Part shown: positions 35,321 to 43,572 of the stretch, piece by piece
How the letters are laid out: every line of letters starts with the position of its first letter
Numbering within the stretch: position 1 is the first letter of the stretch
Assembly (NCBI RefSeq): GCF_900110245.1
Contig: NZ_FOCZ01000008.1
Span: 287,593 to 351,592 of the forward strand
Direction of reading: 5' to 3'
Length of the DNA: 64,000 bases
From: Niastella yeongjuensis
GTDB taxonomy: Bacteria; Bacteroidota; Bacteroidia; Chitinophagales; Chitinophagaceae
Notes under the pieces: generated by a model
Seen by the model: the letters and a program-made list of their open reading frames with translations, nothing else
Told to the model about the DNA's origin: nothing
Database searches by the model: none
Made by a program: the position numbers and the translations under genes

Positions 35321-35359
35321 ATAGATATTTTTTTACTAAGAATTGAAATTGTCTGTTAC

Positions 35360-35388
35360 CAAAGGTAATAACAAAAAGGCGGCCTCAA
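35360..35388 (-). promoter_or_regulatory. Probable msrA promoter
   Basis: On the minus strand TTG (35386-35388) and TACCTTTG (35360-35367) are separated by 18 bp, a good fit to the Bacteroidota -33/-7 pattern. It predicts a leader of about 33 nt. The -33 part lies in the loop of the PL1 terminator. Confidence 0.5.
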
Positions 35389-35416
35389 TGTTTACAAACA
35401 CAGCAGACCGCCTTTT
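35374..35416 (-). terminator. Intrinsic terminator of the PL1 gene
   Basis: On the minus strand AAAAGGCGG (35416-35408) pairs exactly with CCGCCTTTT (35382-35374), followed by further T. It lies 25 bp after the pectate lyase stop. Confidence 0.75.
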
Positions 35417-35440
35417 GGGGTAATTTTATACTTTCTGGCC

Positions 35441-36907
35441 TTACTTTGCTGCTATTGGTCGCTGGGGCGCCGGTGTTTTCCCTTCGTGCTGTACCAGTAA
35501 CGGAGTGGAGGATACCAAAGAATTGATATAAACTTCAATATTCAGATAAACCGGGTTGGTGCTGCTGCTGGTGATGGCATCGGCTGCATTGTTTTTGTTC
35601 ACCCCATGCGAAGTTTCCCAGCTGTCGGGCATGCCATCTGAATCGGAATCGAGTGGGGCAGTACCGTTTAGCACTCTTCCCAAACCACCATTGATCAAAG
35701 GCATATCGGTTTCGCGATAAATGTACCGGCCCTGGGTGCCTCGCGAGTTTACTTCTGCAACAATGAGGGAATCAACCTGGTCGCGTTTGGGTACCGTAGG
35801 GCCAACATTGCTCACGATCCAGGAATAAGCCTGGGCCGCAGTCATGGAAGGACTGGCGGCTGGATAAGCGTAGGGTGTTGTTTTAAAGTTAGCCGCATCA
35901 AGGCCCGGGTAGCCGGTAGCGTTATAAGGCACCAGGCTGCCATCGAGCGTGCCGTTCTTGTTATTGTCGAAGTAGTTGCCGGCACCGTATAAATTAAACG
36001 TGCCGGTTCCCCTTGAGAAGGGAGTGGAAACGGTGGGTGGAGTATTGGGTGCACCCACAAAATAGTTGTTGATAATGTTTACTTCCGATACCCCGGATGA
36101 ACCACCCATAATATAGGCGTCGCCTTCCCAGCCATAATTCATTTGATCGCCCAGGCGGTTGCCATTGCCCCAGTTGTACACCACATTGTTTACGAATTCA
36201 TTCTTGCCCTTTACTTTGGGATTGCGGGTTTTGTTGCTGATGTACAGGTCCCTGATGAGGCTGACCTTGCCGCCATCGGGTGTTTGTATCAAACCACCGC
36301 AGGAATGGTTCTCCCGATGCAGCGCCTGGCCGATTATAGAATTTTGAATGGTGATGTTGTCGGGTGAGGTGTTTTTGTTATCCCAGTTGATGGAGAACAC
36401 CTCATCCATTCCCCAGGTAAAGGAGCAATGATCAAAGATCATATTGGCACCATTCGCAATGCCCGAGGCGTCTTTACCGGAGTTATTGGTTGCGCCAAGG
36501 CGAATACGCAGGTACCGGCAAATGGTGTTGACGCTGTTGGTAAAAGTTACCCGTTTGCCAAAGAACACAATGCCATCACCCGGCGCTGTTTGTCCGGCAA
36601 TGGTGGTATTGGCGGCCACTACTACATCGGAGGCCAGGTTAACAATGCCGCCTACACGAAAGACTACTATCCGGCCCGGTGTGCTTACTGCATCGCGAAA
36701 AGAACCAGCCCCGGCATCGTTGAGGTTGGTGACCAGGTATACCTGCCTGGTGCCGGCACCGCGGGCGCCGGTTGCAAACCGGCCAAATCCCTCGGCGCCT
36801 GGAAATGCCAGTGTTTGGGCATGGATTGAATAATTGGATATCAGCATTAAAAGCAGGGACAATTTACACGAATGGGCTCGTGCAATGGCAATGATCGTTT
36901 TTTTCAT
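35441..36907 (-). CDS. Secreted pectate lyase, PL1
   Basis: It cleaves polygalacturonate by beta-elimination, giving unsaturated ends for PL22 and KduI/KduD. A signal peptide ends in NYSIHAQ. The sequence FPGAEGFGRFATGARG, NLNDAGAGSFRDAVS, TIAGQTAPGDGI, RYLRIRLGAT and MIFDHCSFTWGMDEVFSI is that of the Bacteroidota PL1 branch with a right-handed beta-helix. The C-terminus has DSDSDGMPDSWE, a calcium-binding loop often found in this branch, then a short Pro-rich tail. Length 488. It is divergent from the second SusC gene across 474 bp, and both may answer to the same pectin signal. Confidence 0.93.
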   Translation of the reverse strand: MKKTIIAIARAHSCKLSLLLMLISNYSIHAQTLAFPGAEGFGRFATGARGAGTRQVYLVTNLNDAGAGSFRDAVSTPGRIVVFRVGGIVNLASDVVVAANTTIAGQTAPGDGIVFFGKRVTFTNSVNTICRYLRIRLGATNNSGKDASGIANGANMIFDHCSFTWGMDEVFSINWDNKNTSPDNITIQNSIIGQALHRENHSCGGLIQTPDGGKVSLIRDLYISNKTRNPKVKGKNEFVNNVVYNWGNGNRLGDQMNYGWEGDAYIMGGSSGVSEVNIINNYFVGAPNTPPTVSTPFSRGTGTFNLYGAGNYFDNNKNGTLDGSLVPYNATGYPGLDAANFKTTPYAYPAASPSMTAAQAYSWIVSNVGPTVPKRDQVDSLIVAEVNSRGTQGRYIYRETDMPLINGGLGRVLNGTAPLDSDSDGMPDSWETSHGVNKNNAADAITSSSTNPVYLNIEVYINSLVSSTPLLVQHEGKTPAPQRPIAAK

Positions 36908-36934
36908 ATAACAGGTTTAATTGATGACAAGGTT

Positions 36935-37005
36935 TATAGTTCTTAGGTTCTTAGGTTATTAGGTTTTTGGGTTATTGGGTTCTTAGGTTCTTTAATGCGG
37001 TTCTT
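36935..37005 (-). repeat. AATAACC/AAGAACC leader repeats before PL1
   Basis: On the minus strand this is a G-poor run of CCTAAGAACC, CCAATAACC and CCTAATAACC units ending about 30 bp before the PL1 start. It is a longer copy of the tract that precedes SusD and GH51. Confidence 0.6.
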
Positions 37006-37178
37006 TGCCGGTTAGGGGATGGAGTGCGCGACCTGTATTTGCTTACAGCTTACAGTGTATGATAACTTAATAAAGGAGGAGAAAGAAAATAATAAAGTTT
37101 AACTACCACGGGCATAGTGATAGCTGCAAAGGATAGGTGCGGCATGGCAAGTTAGTTCGTTTGGTTGGTTAATGGCAA

Positions 37179-37208
37179 TTGTTATTAGTAAGTTACCCCT
37201 TCATTTTG
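37179..37208 (+). promoter_or_regulatory. Possible promoter of the second SusC gene
   Basis: TTG (37179-37181), 19 bp, then TCATTTTG (37201-37208), one mismatch from TAnnTTTG. It predicts a leader of about 167 nt. Confidence 0.4.
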
Positions 37209-37217
37209 CGTAAACTA

Positions 37218-37326
37218 TCCTGTTTCATCCCGTAAACTCACTATGATCTATGCAATCGTTGCCGGAATTGTAAATCTGACGATTAACAATACAAGACAGG
37301 ATGGAACAGGACGACTGTTGCAACAG
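37218..37326 (+). promoter_or_regulatory. Inverted repeat and 12-bp palindrome in the SusC leader
   Basis: TCCTGTTTCATCC (37218-37230) is repeated in inverted form as GGATGGAACAGGA (37299-37311), 12 of 13. Directly after it stands the perfect palindrome CTGTTGCAACAG (37315-37326). CGTAAACT occurs twice nearby (37209 and 37231). These could be a regulator site or a leader fold. Confidence 0.5.
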
Positions 37327-37381
37327 CAGCCCCTAATTTTATTCTAATCAGGCGATTGTTAACTTACTAAATAGTGCCATT

Positions 37382-40300
37382 ATGAGAGTTCAGCAACTTC
37401 AACCCAAAGGTATTTGGTTAATACCTCTATTACTTCTCTTCACAGTTTTTCAAGCAAGATCACAAAATGGTATCGTTGTAAAGGGTAAAATTACCGACGA
37501 AAAAGGTAATGCAGTCCCCGGCGCAACTATACAGGTAAAGGGTACAGATAATAAAACCCTTGCCAAAGAAGATGGTTCCTTTTCTATTACCGTAACAACT
37601 GGCAAAGAGACACTTATTATTACTTCTGTAGGCTTTGCCAAAAATGAAGCTCCTTTAAATGGTCAGTCCACCCTGGCCGTAAGCCTGATTAGCGAAAAAA
37701 GTACGCTCGAAGATGTGGTGGTTGTAGGTTACGGTACTGCCCGGAAAAGAGATATCACCGGAGCCGTATCTACGTTTAGCGCAAAAGGCATAGAAGAAAA
37801 ACCCATTGCGCGGGTTGATCAGGCCCTGATAGGCCAAATGCCTGGTGTGCAGATCAAACAACAAACCGGTATGCCTGGCCAGGGTTTTAGCGTTCAGGTG
37901 CGGGGTGCAGGTTCTATAGGGGCCGGTACCGAGCCCTTGTATGTTATTGACGGATTTCCGCTAGATATGACGGCCCAGCAATCAAACGGCGGCTTTGTGG
38001 GAAATCCACTCAATAATATCAATCCCAATGATATTGAAAGCATCCAGGTGTTAAAAGATGCAGCAGCCGGCGCCATTTATGGTTCACGGGCGGCAAATGG
38101 TGTAGTGATCATCACAACCAAAAGAGGACAATTAGGAAAAGCCAGAGTAACAGTGAACGCTTATGCTGGCGCCAGCAAGGTGGCTAACAAACTGGATGTG
38201 TTAAGTCCGGAAGAATGGATTGCCCAGGCTACTGAACTGGCCAACTATAAATGGGTGACTTCAGTAAAGGATGGCAGCAGAACGGCTTCGCAAACCAATG
38301 CACAGCGTGCTGCTATACTTAAGTTAGCGCCTGGTGTCATCAACAACACTTATATGACAGATGACAGATGGACACAGCCTGGTCACCCGGGTTTGCAGTT
38401 TGTTGACTGGCAGGATGAGGCATTCAGGACCGCTAATTTTCAAAATTATGAAGTGAGTGCAAGCGGCGGTACTGATAATGTGCGCTATTTCTTCTCAGGA
38501 AATTACCTGAACCAGCAGGGTGTTTTAATAAACTCCGGCTATAAGAACTATTCGGCCCGGGCGAATATGGAAGTAAATGTGAGTAAAAAATTCAAGCTGG
38601 GCCTTAACCTGGCGCCTTCTTATTCCGAAACCAATTCGCCACAAGCTGAGGGTAAAGACAACCAGTTGATGAAATTATTCAACATGTCGCCCATAGTGGA
38701 AGATACGGCAGGGATATACTCCGGCGCCGGGAAGAATGCGGTGTATGGATGGGCAAGCTCCACCCCCAGTCCGGTAGCGGCTTTACAGACTTCGTCTAAC
38801 CTGTTTAAGAACACCCGTCTCCTATATTCCATGTATGGTGAATACCAGATCATGAACGGGTTAACTGCGAAATCTACACTCAATTACGACGAAACAAACA
38901 ATAGTAACAAACGGTATCTCTCGGATTTTGCTGGTGGTAACATCTCTGACTTTCTTAACAGTCCTGGTAAAAGGGCATCAGGTACTTATGCCGGATTCAG
39001 AAAGCAGAATTTTGTAAATGAGAACACGGTAACGTATAATAAAACGATCGCCGATGACCATACCATTAATGTAGTAGGTGGTTTCGCCTATAACTATGTT
39101 CATACGGAGAATTACACGTTGGGAACAATTGGTGGTAATGGTTTTGCCCTCGGGGATATTACTACACTCAATTACGCAACGGTGGCCAGCAATGGTACAG
39201 TAACCGGTAACACCACTGAAAGCAATAATACATTGGTTTCGATGTTTGGCAGGGTACAATATGCCTTTACTGATAAATACCTGTTGCAGGCAAGCCTTCG
39301 CCGGGATGCGTCTTCCCGCTTTGGTGAGAACTACAGATGGGGTACCTTCCCTTCGCTGTCATTGGGCTGGCGGGTTTCAGAAGAAAAATTCATGCGTAAC
39401 CTTAATTTCGTGAATGACCTGAAATTAAGGGCGAGCTGGGGTCAGGCTGGTAACAACTCTATTGGCGATTACAGCAGCCAGCAATTATACACGCTCGCAA
39501 TCTATAATTTTGGTGGCAACACCCCAGTGGCGGCCAATGGGGTGATCCCAAAATCAATTCCCAATCCTGATGTAAGATGGGAAAAGGCCAATACCTATGA
39601 TGTAGGTTTTGATGCCACCCTGTTCAATAACCGTATCAATGTGGTGGTTGATGCTTATGTTAAAAAGAACACCGACCTTCTGCTGAGTATACCAGTAGTT
39701 GCTCCTTCCGGTTTCTCTAATTCACTGAAGAACCTGGGATCGGTTGAGAACAGAGGTGTGGAGCTGGCCCTGAATACGACCAACATTTCCAAACGTGATT
39801 TTCAATGGACAACCAATTTCAATATAGCTTATAACAAAAACCAGGTTACTGCATTGGGTGACGATGGTGCCGATATCAATATCACCACCAATGGACTGGG
39901 TGGTAATCCGCCTTTCCTGTTAAGCATTGGTAAACCCATGTATAGCTATTACCTGGTGCAAACCGATGGTATTCTTACACAGGACGACATCAACAATCCC
40001 AAAGTGGCCAAACTGAAAGGACAGGTTGTTGGTGATGAAAAATATGTGGATGCGCATCCCGATGGGATCATCGATGCACAGGACAGGGTAGCAGCTGGTC
40101 AGCCTTCGCCCAAGTTTACTTATGGTATGACCAATAATTTCAAGTATAAAAACCTGGACCTGAGCATACAGATGTACGGACAAAACGGTGGTACCATTTA
40201 TTCATTCCTGGGTCGCGCAATCGATAACCCCGCTAACGGCCGTGCTACCAACTTAGGTGTTTGGAGAGACCGCTGGACAGCTGAGAACCAGAATTATAAT

Positions 40301-40618
40301 GCTCCACGTGGTAGCATCGGTTACAATTATACGATCCCTCTGTTTACCACTGACTGGCTGTATTCTTCCAACTTCTTCCGGATCCAGAATATTACCCTGG
40401 GTTACAATTTGAAAAAGTATATCAAGGCCAATGCCATCAGCAATGCACGGGTATATGCTTCTGTGCAGAACGGGTTTATGTGGAGTAAATACAAAGGCGG
40501 TGTAAACCCCGAAGCGTCAAATACCAATGTAGGTGGTGGTAGTTTTCCATTGCCCGGCGACTATGGCGCTATGCCTTTAAACAAAACCATTACAGTTGGT
40601 GTAAACGTAAGCTTCTAA
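37382..40618 (+). CDS. SusC/RagA TonB-dependent outer-membrane transporter
   Basis: It imports oligosaccharides of the pectin/rhamnogalacturonan locus with its SusD partner. A signal peptide ends in FQARSQ. There is no STN domain, so this transporter is not wired to a FecI/FecR switch, unlike the first SusC. Domains are the carboxypeptidase-like beta domain (about residues 30-115), the signature EDVVVVGYGTARKRDITGAVS, the plug (about 120-240, with YVIDGFPLD and IQVLKDAAAGAIYGSRAANGVVIITTKRG) and a 22-strand barrel ending in TVGVNVSF with the C-terminal aromatic. Length 1078 and an unbroken frame indicate a working gene. The SusD-like ATG begins 28 bp after its stop. Confidence 0.96.
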   Translation: MRVQQLQPKGIWLIPLLLLFTVFQARSQNGIVVKGKITDEKGNAVPGATIQVKGTDNKTLAKEDGSFSITVTTGKETLIITSVGFAKNEAPLNGQSTLAVSLISEKSTLEDVVVVGYGTARKRDITGAVSTFSAKGIEEKPIARVDQALIGQMPGVQIKQQTGMPGQGFSVQVRGAGSIGAGTEPLYVIDGFPLDMTAQQSNGGFVGNPLNNINPNDIESIQVLKDAAAGAIYGSRAANGVVIITTKRGQLGKARVTVNAYAGASKVANKLDVLSPEEWIAQATELANYKWVTSVKDGSRTASQTNAQRAAILKLAPGVINNTYMTDDRWTQPGHPGLQFVDWQDEAFRTANFQNYEVSASGGTDNVRYFFSGNYLNQQGVLINSGYKNYSARANMEVNVSKKFKLGLNLAPSYSETNSPQAEGKDNQLMKLFNMSPIVEDTAGIYSGAGKNAVYGWASSTPSPVAALQTSSNLFKNTRLLYSMYGEYQIMNGLTAKSTLNYDETNNSNKRYLSDFAGGNISDFLNSPGKRASGTYAGFRKQNFVNENTVTYNKTIADDHTINVVGGFAYNYVHTENYTLGTIGGNGFALGDITTLNYATVASNGTVTGNTTESNNTLVSMFGRVQYAFTDKYLLQASLRRDASSRFGENYRWGTFPSLSLGWRVSEEKFMRNLNFVNDLKLRASWGQAGNNSIGDYSSQQLYTLAIYNFGGNTPVAANGVIPKSIPNPDVRWEKANTYDVGFDATLFNNRINVVVDAYVKKNTDLLLSIPVVAPSGFSNSLKNLGSVENRGVELALNTTNISKRDFQWTTNFNIAYNKNQVTALGDDGADINITTNGLGGNPPFLLSIGKPMYSYYLVQTDGILTQDDINNPKVAKLKGQVVGDEKYVDAHPDGIIDAQDRVAAGQPSPKFTYGMTNNFKYKNLDLSIQMYGQNGGTIYSFLGRAIDNPANGRATNLGVWRDRWTAENQNYNAPRGSIGYNYTIPLFTTDWLYSSNFFRIQNITLGYNLKKYIKANAISNARVYASVQNGFMWSKYKGGVNPEASNTNVGGGSFPLPGDYGAMPLNKTITVGVNVSF

Positions 40619-40645
40619 GTGTTCATCTTTAAATTGGCTATTACA

Positions 40646-42178
40646 ATGAAACGAATAACATACCTCATATTTTTAGCTTCAATGGCAGGAATCACTTCCT
40701 GCAGCAAGCAGCTTGATCAGGAACCTGTTTCAGATATTTCAGTCACCTCCCTGTTTCAGAATGCGAATGATTTTCTGCTGGCAACAAATGGTGCTTATTC
40801 CAAATTGAAAACAGTTCCTACGAACTGGATGTGGATGGAGGAGATGCGTTCAGACAACCTGAATGTGACTACAGATGGTAACCGCGATTTTCAGGGCATT
40901 AAGAATTTTTCACCCAACCTTACCACAACCGGGTTTATTGTAAATGCCTGGCAAAACAATTTCAATGGTATTTCCAATGCGAATGTTGCCCTGGATGCTA
41001 TTGCAACAAAAGGCCCCGATTATTTATCGCCGGCACAGATCACCAGGTACACTGCTGAATGCCGCTTCATGCGTGCCTTTTATTATTTTGACCTGGTGAA
41101 ATATTATGGAAGGCTGCCGATTGTAGACAAGCCTTTATTGACGGATGAGTTTGGGAAAATTCCAAGATTTTCGTTGGACAGTGTATACAAATTTCTTATT
41201 GCCGATTTTGAATATGCTGAGGCTAACCTGCCTGTAAGCTGGCCTTCCGCTGATGTGGGACGCGCCACTTCACTGGCGGCAAAAGGAATGCTTGGGTTGG
41301 TATATATGACAAGATCCGGCCCTGTTCTTCCTAGTGGTCCCGGTCTTAACAGTAATGAATGGACCAAAGCGCAATCCTATTTCGACCAGGTAATCAGCAG
41401 CGGGAAATTTACTTTTGCTCGTACCTATCCCGAGATCTTTTCTTACACGAACGAAAACAATAAAGAGGTAGTGTTCGATGTTCAGTATGCGACTTCCATC
41501 AATGGCGCTGATTTCCCCAGCCAGCTGGTTCCGGATTCTTATTGGGGTGGCCCGGGCCTGGGCACTTCGTATGGCAATGGTTATGGCAGCGCCAACTATA
41601 ATGTGAGTGCGAATATGACACAATCCTTTAGGAACAGTGCGGGCGCCGGTGTGATTGATATAAGAGATACGTTCTCAATAAAAAAAGCTTTTGTTACTAC
41701 TACAGCCGCCAATGCCCCCCTTGATACTACGCGCCCCTTCATTAAAAAATACTTAAATGTAGCTCTTAAGGGTAAAGACCGCGCCGACTGGCCAGTCAAC
41801 TTTATTGTACTGCGCTATACAGATGTATTGATGATGAAAGCAGAATGTATTTTACATGGAGCGCCGGGTCCGGCGGATTATGCCGACACCGTGGTGAGCT
41901 GGGTACGCACCAGAGCCGGGGTGCCCGCTGCTCCTGCCAAAGTAGACCTGCCTTATCTGATGGAAGAAAGACGCCGTGAGTTTTTGGGTGAGGCCATTCG
42001 CTGGAATGACCTGGTACGTGAAAACATGTTTGTTACAACAATGAATGCATGGCGCGCAAGCGATGCGCTTACTAGTACTATTCAACAAGTAATACCTGAG
42101 TACTCCGTATATCCAATACCGCAAGCTGACATACTTGCCAAACCTGGGTTATACGATCAGAATCAGGGTTACTATTAA
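40646..42178 (+). CDS. SusD/RagB outer-membrane lipoprotein
   Basis: It is the surface glycan-binding partner of the SusC encoded just before it. I chose ATG 40646, which starts a lipoprotein signal ending in AGITSC; the GTG at 40619 overlaps the SusC stop and adds nothing. SusD signatures are the helical pairs ECRFMRAFYYFDLVKYYGRLPIV and ATSLAAKGMLGLVYMTRSG, the YTDVLMMKAECIL segment, and EERRREFLGEAIRWNDLVR with VYPIPQADILAKPGL at the end. Length is 511 residues. A hairpin separates it from the PL22 gene. Confidence 0.95.
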   Translation: MKRITYLIFLASMAGITSCSKQLDQEPVSDISVTSLFQNANDFLLATNGAYSKLKTVPTNWMWMEEMRSDNLNVTTDGNRDFQGIKNFSPNLTTTGFIVNAWQNNFNGISNANVALDAIATKGPDYLSPAQITRYTAECRFMRAFYYFDLVKYYGRLPIVDKPLLTDEFGKIPRFSLDSVYKFLIADFEYAEANLPVSWPSADVGRATSLAAKGMLGLVYMTRSGPVLPSGPGLNSNEWTKAQSYFDQVISSGKFTFARTYPEIFSYTNENNKEVVFDVQYATSINGADFPSQLVPDSYWGGPGLGTSYGNGYGSANYNVSANMTQSFRNSAGAGVIDIRDTFSIKKAFVTTTAANAPLDTTRPFIKKYLNVALKGKDRADWPVNFIVLRYTDVLMMKAECILHGAPGPADYADTVVSWVRTRAGVPAAPAKVDLPYLMEERRREFLGEAIRWNDLVRENMFVTTMNAWRASDALTSTIQQVIPEYSVYPIPQADILAKPGLYDQNQGYY

Positions 42179-42196
42179 TAGACATTAAAACTTATT

Positions 42197-42249
42197 AAGT
42201 CCGAAAGATGTATGCAACGAAGTAAAACTTCCTTACGTCTTTCGGACTT
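42197..42249 (+). terminator. 12-bp hairpin after the second SusD
   Basis: AAGTCCGAAAGA (42197-42208) and TCTTTCGGACTT (42238-42249) are exact reverse complements around a 29-nt loop that contains a second small stem (GAAGT/ACTTC). Only a short T tract follows, so it may reduce rather than stop transcription into PL22. Confidence 0.6.
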
Positions 42250-42263
42250 TAAATTGCTACTAT

Positions 42264-43454
42264 ATGAAAGTGATATCATTTGCATTTTTTTCAGCACTTT
42301 GTTTTTCTGCCTCCGCACAACCCGTAATGGAAACCGGCTCCCAAAAGCCAATGCCTGAAACCTGGATCGATGCTACCACCCACCACACTGTAGTACGGCT
42401 TACCAACAAACCTGGTAACAATGCCAGCTTTTATTTTCACAACAACCCGTTCGTTGGTAATAAAATGGTTTTTTACAGTACCGATAGTACGAATGGCCGT
42501 CAAATGTATACCGTTGATCTGAACACCCGTAAACTGGAACAGGTTACCCATCAGGCATCCCCTATGAATGGTGAGATCCTGGCCACCAAAGGGCATAATG
42601 TTTATTACCAGATGAAAGACAGTGTGTTTGTAACTAATGTAGACAGCAAGCAAACAAAACTGATCTATGTTTTCCCGGCAGATTTTAAAGCAACCGTTGC
42701 TACAGTAAATGCGAATGAAACCTTATTAGGCGGTTATCGCAGTTCCGATGCCGAAAGAGAGATCTACAGACTGAATCCTGAGAAACACGATTACTTCAAT
42801 AAAATATACGAGGCCCGTTTGCCCCGTACCCTGTTTGTTATTGACATCAATAGCAAACAACTGAAACCAATCTTTACAGACAGCGCCTGGCTGAATCATG
42901 TGCAGTTTTCCTCAACAGACCCCAACTTACTGATGTTTTGTCATGAAGGTCCCTGGCATAAGGTTGATCGCATTTGGACCATCGATGTGCGCGATGCCAA
43001 TAAAGGCAAAGTACAACTCATGCACAAGCGTACCATGGAAAATGAGATCGCCGGTCATGAGTGGTTCTCATCCGATGGTAAAACCATTTGGTTCGATCAG
43101 CAATTGCCACGGGGTACTAATTTCTATGTTGGTGGGGTGAACGTAAAAACACTGGAAGAGAAAAAGTATAAACTGGACCGCAACGAATGGAGCGTTCACT
43201 TCACCACTTCACCAGATCAGAAATTGTTTGCCGGTGATGGCGGCGACCCCGGCCAGGTAGCCAAAGCACCCGATGGCATGTATATCTATTTGTTTACCCC
43301 CGAAGGTGATCATTTTAAAGCCACCAAACTGGTGAACATGAAGCACCACAACTACAAACTGGAACCCAATGTACATTTCTCACCCGATGGGAAGTGGATT
43401 ATTTTCAGGGCAAATTTCGAAGGTCAGTCAGAAGTCTATGCAGTTAAAATATAA
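42264..43454 (+). CDS. Oligogalacturonate lyase, PL22 (exported)
   Basis: It splits short, mostly unsaturated oligogalacturonides into 5-keto-4-deoxyuronate, the KduI substrate. The seven-bladed propeller repeats are visible, and the metal-binding His residues are in EWSVHFTTSPDQ and MKHHNYKLEPNVHFSPDGKW. Length 396 is normal. Classical PL22 enzymes of enterobacteria are cytoplasmic, but this one starts with a signal peptide ending in CFSASAQ, which puts it in the periplasm. Its monomer product would therefore need a transporter, and none is visible in the window. Confidence 0.92.
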   Translation: MKVISFAFFSALCFSASAQPVMETGSQKPMPETWIDATTHHTVVRLTNKPGNNASFYFHNNPFVGNKMVFYSTDSTNGRQMYTVDLNTRKLEQVTHQASPMNGEILATKGHNVYYQMKDSVFVTNVDSKQTKLIYVFPADFKATVATVNANETLLGGYRSSDAEREIYRLNPEKHDYFNKIYEARLPRTLFVIDINSKQLKPIFTDSAWLNHVQFSSTDPNLLMFCHEGPWHKVDRIWTIDVRDANKGKVQLMHKRTMENEIAGHEWFSSDGKTIWFDQQLPRGTNFYVGGVNVKTLEEKKYKLDRNEWSVHFTTSPDQKLFAGDGGDPGQVAKAPDGMYIYLFTPEGDHFKATKLVNMKHHNYKLEPNVHFSPDGKWIIFRANFEGQSEVYAVKI

Positions 43455-43492
43455 TTAACTATTTTGTCAATTGGTTTTAAGTCTCATTCAAT

Positions 43493-43542
43493 GCGCAAGC
43501 CGCAATAGGGTAGGGTTTATTACTTAATGCTTGCGCCTTTTT
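43493..43542 (+). terminator. Intrinsic terminator after PL22
   Basis: GCGCAAGC (43493-43500) and GCTTGCGC (43529-43536) are exact reverse complements, followed by CTTTTTC. It should end the PL22 transcript before GH106. Confidence 0.7.
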
Positions 43543-43572
43543 CTTAATATAATACATATTCAATAAAACCAG

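Larger units (their letters stand above)
36908..37381. other. Divergent PL1-SusC regulatory spacer (474 bp)
   Basis: No gene is present. The part near PL1 (36935-37005) is a GTTCTTAGGTTATT repeat run which, on the PL1 coding strand, reads as AATAACCTAAGAAC leader repeats. A likely SusC promoter lies at 37179-37208, followed by a 167-nt leader with an inverted repeat and a palindrome. Confidence 0.6.
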
